From UBA5266 sp002411545 (GTDB taxonomy: Bacteria; Bacteroidota; Bacteroidia; Bacteroidales; WCHB1-69): DNA of 8,694 bases. The stretch is from contig JAQUWC010000081.1 of NCBI GenBank assembly GCA_028693085.1, positions 1-8,694 on the forward strand, given 5' to 3'. Both the position numbers and the translations under genes were made by a program. Numbering within the stretch: the first letter of the stretch is position 1; every line of letters starts with the position of its first letter. This document shows positions 5,834-8,694 of this stretch, in pieces. The notes beneath the pieces were generated by a model, which was not told the DNA's origin, ran no database searches, and worked only from the letters and a program-made list of their open reading frames with translations.

Positions 5834-7123
5834 TTATTTACCGTACTTAAATTGTTTTCCGATAAATTTAGCCGATTCCCCCAAAGATTCTTCAATACGA
5901 AGCAATTGGTTATATTTACAAACCCTATCGGTACGACAAACGGAGCCTGTTTTAATTAAGCCTGTATTAAAAGCTACCGCAAGATCGGCAATGGTAGTGT
6001 CTTCGGTTTCACCCGATCGATGACTGATAACGGCGGTATAGCCATTAAGATAAGCCGTAGAGATAGCTTGTATGGTTTCGGTAAGCGTGCCGATTTGGTT
6101 TACTTTGATAAGGATGGAATTAGCCACTTTTTTATCGATACCTTGTTGCAATCGTTTTACGTTTGTAACAAACAAATCGTCACCGACCAATTGAATATCT
6201 TTTCCTAATTTATCGGTCATCAATTTCCATCCGTCCCAATCATCTTCAGCCATACCATCTTCAATGGAAACAATGGGGAAGCGCTTGCACCAATCCGCCC
6301 AAAAATCAACCATTTGACTGGAAGTTAATTTTTCTCCACTTGATTTTTTAAAGTAGTATACTTTTTCTTTTTCGTCATAAAATTCTGATGATGCAGGATC
6401 TAAGGCAATAGCGATTTGCTCACCGGGTTTATACCCGGCTTTTTCGATAGCTTGAATCAGTAAATGGATAGCTTCTTCGTTTGATTTTAAATTTGGGGCA
6501 AAACCACCTTCATCGCCATAGGCTGTAGAATACTTATTTTTATGCAAAATTCCTTTTAAGGTATGGAATACGTTAGTTCCCATATGTAAAGCCTCACTAA
6601 AAGTACTAGCACCAAAAGGAAAAATCATAAATTCTTGGAAATCGATGGAGTTGTCGGAATGTTTGCCTCCATTAAGGATATTCATCATTGGAGTGGGTAA
6701 GGTATTGGCATTGACTCCACCTATATAACGAAATAATTCTTGTCCCACTTCCATGGCAGCTGCTTTTGCACAGGCTAAAGAAACTCCTAAGGTTGCATTC
6801 GCTCCTAAATTAGCCTTATTTTCCGTTCCATCTAATTCAATCAAACGCATATCAATTAAATCTTGACGGTCAACAGGATAGCCTTTTAATTCTTCAAAAA
6901 TTGTTTTTTGAACATTTTGAACTGCCTTTAAAACGCTTTTTCCCTGATAATAATTTTCATCATTATCTCTTAACTCAACGGCTTCATGTATTCCCGTTGA
7001 TGCACCGGAGGGAACTGCTGCACGTCCGAAGGCTCCTGATTCTGTATATACATCTACTTCTAAAGTAGGATTTCCACGTGAGTCTAAAATTTGTCTACCG
7101 GCAATATGGATTATTCTGCTCAT
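5834..7123 (-). CDS. eno: Enolase (phosphopyruvate hydratase)
   Basis: The enzyme converts 2-phosphoglycerate to phosphoenolpyruvate in glycolysis and gluconeogenesis; it is cytoplasmic and Mg-dependent. The 429 residues match the usual length. The N-terminal domain has ILDSRGNPTLEVDV (12-25) and the mobile loop VPSGASTGIHEAVELRD (37-53). The barrel retains H155 (GGKHSDN), E164 (FQEFMIFP), E205 (GDEGGFAP), metal ligands D242, E288 (SIEDGMAEDDWDGW) and D315 (VGDDLFVTN), catalytic K340 (LIKVNQIGTLTET), H368-R369-S370 (ISHRSGETEDTTIADLAVA) and K391. All expected active-site residues are present. In the late loop TGSVCRTDRVCKYNQ, two cysteines sit where small residues such as Ala or Ser are more usual. 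It starts 19 bp after the usp stop, so the two are probably co-transcribed, and it ends at the terminator at 5740-5782. Confidence 0.98.
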   Translation of the reverse strand: MSRIIHIAGRQILDSRGNPTLEVDVYTESGAFGRAAVPSGASTGIHEAVELRDNDENYYQGKSVLKAVQNVQKTIFEELKGYPVDRQDLIDMRLIELDGTENKANLGANATLGVSLACAKAAAMEVGQELFRYIGGVNANTLPTPMMNILNGGKHSDNSIDFQEFMIFPFGASTFSEALHMGTNVFHTLKGILHKNKYSTAYGDEGGFAPNLKSNEEAIHLLIQAIEKAGYKPGEQIAIALDPASSEFYDEKEKVYYFKKSSGEKLTSSQMVDFWADWCKRFPIVSIEDGMAEDDWDGWKLMTDKLGKDIQLVGDDLFVTNVKRLQQGIDKKVANSILIKVNQIGTLTETIQAISTAYLNGYTAVISHRSGETEDTTIADLAVAFNTGLIKTGSVCRTDRVCKYNQLLRIEESLGESAKFIGKQFKYGK

Positions 7124-7142
7124 CTTTTTTTAATGATTTTTT

Positions 7143-7988
7143 TTAATAAATACTTTTATCGACATTAATGGACAAAACCGGAACAGGCGAACGATTCACT
7201 AATTTTTCAGAGAAAGACGTTAACACAAAAGCTTCATCTCCATATAAATCAGTTTCTTTCATAGCAATAATTAAATTCGCATTGATATCTTTTGCAATAT
7301 CAATAATTTGTTTCGGATCTTTATCGCTTTCAATAATTTGTGATTCTAATCTTACATCCCGTTTTGTTAAATACACTTCAGCTTTGTTCAAATAAGCATC
7401 AACCAACACTCTCAAATCTCTAAACTTAGTAGTATATAATCCGATAAGATGTATTTTAGCTTGGAATGCTTTGGCCAATACTGCAGCCATTTTCACTTTT
7501 TGAAGTGTTTCTCTTGAAGAGTCGATAATGACAACGATATTGGTTAAGTCGCGATGTATATTTACTGTATCTCTTACTGTAAGAACCGGACAATCGCACA
7601 TATTCATGATTTTCATAGCTGTACTACCAATAAACCATTCTTCAAAACCACTAGACCCATGTGTTCCTATGACTATCATAGCATTCCCTTGTTCTTTTAC
7701 TTCTTCATTAATTTCTCGAGCTGCTTTACCCACTCGAATTTTATATTTCACTTTTGAATGATATATTTGTTTCTGGCAATAATCGGTTAATTCAACCAAT
7801 TTCTTTTCAGCTACATCTAAAATATTTTTACGAAGTGTAATACTGGTTTCCTCGATGATTTTTGCATCAGGGGTTAAACTATAAAGAAGTGTTAAATTAG
7901 CTTTAAGTTTAATTGCAAGAGAAACTGCATGTTTCATTGCGTTTATTGATCCTTTTGAGAAGTCTATTCCCACTATAATATTTTTCAT
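7143..7988 (-). CDS. Universal stress protein with two tandem Usp domains
   Basis: The protein has 281 residues and no signal peptide. Domain 1 (about 1-139) opens MKNIIVGIDFSKGSINAMKH. It carries the full nucleotide-binding pattern G-2x-G-9x-G-S: GTHG at 108-111, then G121-S122, within GSSGFEEWFIGSTAMKIM. Domain 2 (about 148-278) starts NIVVIIDSSRE and ends SEKLVNRSPVPVLSINVD, but its corresponding segment AMKETDLYGDEAFV lacks the glycine pattern. One ATP site per chain is therefore inferred. Tandem Usp proteins usually act in stress or energy-state response; the partner here is not known. The gene lies 81 bp downstream of thyA and 19 bp upstream of eno, suggesting a usp-eno transcript. No strong TAnnTTTG box is seen in the 81-bp gap (only TATTTTTA near 8022), so read-through from thyA is also possible. 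Confidence 0.93.
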   Translation of the reverse strand: MKNIIVGIDFSKGSINAMKHAVSLAIKLKANLTLLYSLTPDAKIIEETSITLRKNILDVAEKKLVELTDYCQKQIYHSKVKYKIRVGKAAREINEEVKEQGNAMIVIGTHGSSGFEEWFIGSTAMKIMNMCDCPVLTVRDTVNIHRDLTNIVVIIDSSRETLQKVKMAAVLAKAFQAKIHLIGLYTTKFRDLRVLVDAYLNKAEVYLTKRDVRLESQIIESDKDPKQIIDIAKDINANLIIAMKETDLYGDEAFVLTSFSEKLVNRSPVPVLSINVDKSIY

Positions 7989-8069
7989 AAGACTAATTAT
8001 TTAAGTTTATAATTCCGTTGTAAAAATATAAAAATTATTCATTCCATTTGTTATTTTTTTTCATTAAAT

Positions 8070-8694
8070 TTATATCGCTACAGTTGCTTTAATGTGAGGA
8101 TGATATTCATAATTTTTCAAACAAAAATCATGGTATTGAAAATCAAAAATAGATGTAATTGCCGGATTGATTTCCATTTGAGGCAATGGATAGGGTTTTC
8201 GCTGTATTTGTAATTTCGCTTGTTCAATATGATTGGCATATAAATGCAAATCGCCAAACGTATGAATAAACTGCTTGGCTTTCAAACCACATACTTGAGC
8301 AACCATCATCGTCAATAAAGCATAGGAAGCAATGTTAAAAGGAACTCCCAAAAAAGCATCCGCACTGCGTTGGTATAACTGACAGGAAAGTTCTCCGTTG
8401 TAAACATAAAACTGATAAAGGATATGACAAGGAGGAAGTTTCATGTCTTCCAAATCACCTACATTCCAAGCTGAGACTAATAGTCTTCGCGAATCTGGAT
8501 TGGTTTTGATTTGGGTTATGACATCTTGTAATTGATCAATTTGTTTTCCTTTTCGATTGATCCACGAACGCCATTGCCGACCGTAAATCGGTCCGAGATC
8601 CCCATTTTTATCGGCCCATTCATCCCAAATACTAACGCCCTTATCTTTTAAATATTTAATGTTCGTGTCCCCTTGAATAAACCAAAGTAATTCA
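8070..8694 (-). CDS. thyA: Thymidylate synthase, 5' end missing beyond right edge
   Basis: The enzyme makes dTMP from dUMP using methylene-tetrahydrofolate, in the cytoplasm. The frame stays open to the edge and 207 residues are visible; about 55-60 N-terminal residues, including the first arginine of the phosphate site, lie outside. The visible part starts ELLWFIQGDTNIKYL and contains GPIYGRQWRSW, the dUMP-phosphate region PDSRRLLVSAWNVGDLEDM, and catalytic cysteine in LPPCHILYQFYV (codon 8427-8429). It continues with QRSADAFLGVPFNIASYALL, with the expected Asp and Asn, and GDLHLYANHIEQ with the His/Tyr pair. The C-terminus HPHIKATVAI resembles the conserved HPxIKAPVAV tail but has Thr where Pro is usual. 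The internal ATG at 8451-8453 is not the start, since conserved sequence extends far upstream of it. Confidence 0.97.
   Translation of the reverse strand, partial: ELLWFIQGDTNIKYLKDKGVSIWDEWADKNGDLGPIYGRQWRSWINRKGKQIDQLQDVITQIKTNPDSRRLLVSAWNVGDLEDMKLPPCHILYQFYVYNGELSCQLYQRSADAFLGVPFNIASYALLTMMVAQVCGLKAKQFIHTFGDLHLYANHIEQAKLQIQRKPYPLPQMEINPAITSIFDFQYHDFCLKNYEYHPHIKATVAI

Overview
The window looks like chromosomal DNA from a member of the Bacteroidota, probably Bacteroidales-like. The DNA is AT-rich and coding regions lack Shine-Dalgarno sequences. Upstream boxes of the TAnnTTTG type (the Bacteroidota -7 element) are present, and the gene content fits: a large periplasmic alpha-2-macroglobulin, an enolase of Bacteroidota type, and a tandem Usp protein. 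No genus can be named from the sequence alone. Every well-supported gene lies on the minus strand.

Read in the direction of transcription (high to low coordinates), the layout is as follows. (i) thyA, thymidylate synthase, with its N-terminus beyond the right edge. (ii) A two-domain universal stress protein followed 19 bp later by enolase (eno), which ends in a clear intrinsic terminator (5740-5782). (iii) A two-gene unit: a 344-residue protein of lipocalin-like/CrtC-AttH-like appearance, then, 15 bp downstream, an 814-residue ATP-grasp plus phosphohistidine enzyme with the architecture of rifampicin phosphotransferase and PEP-synthase-like proteins. (iv) A repeat-rich stretch of about 1.2 kb with no convincing intact gene (854-2050). 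(v) The first 284 codons of an alpha-2-macroglobulin family protein that runs off the left edge.

The intergenic stretch is the most unusual part. It holds a 164-bp imperfect palindrome (1345-1508) with a single centre of symmetry and equal-length arms. It also holds two nearly full copies and one reduced copy of a ~138-bp repeat built from 9-nt units that fold back on themselves. A perfect 13-bp hairpin has its core repeated in inverted orientation 650 bp away. There is also a possible decayed small gene, a terminator-like hairpin, and short tandem units. This looks like accumulated small non-autonomous or REP-like elements.

Of the coding parts, eno, usp and thyA are housekeeping. The dikinase-like enzyme and its lipocalin-like partner are the best candidate for an undescribed biochemical function: probable ATP-driven phosphorylation of an unknown small molecule, with the partner perhaps binding or modifying it. 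Nothing in the window establishes the substrate, and no defence system, CRISPR array, transposase, tRNA or rRNA was recognised.
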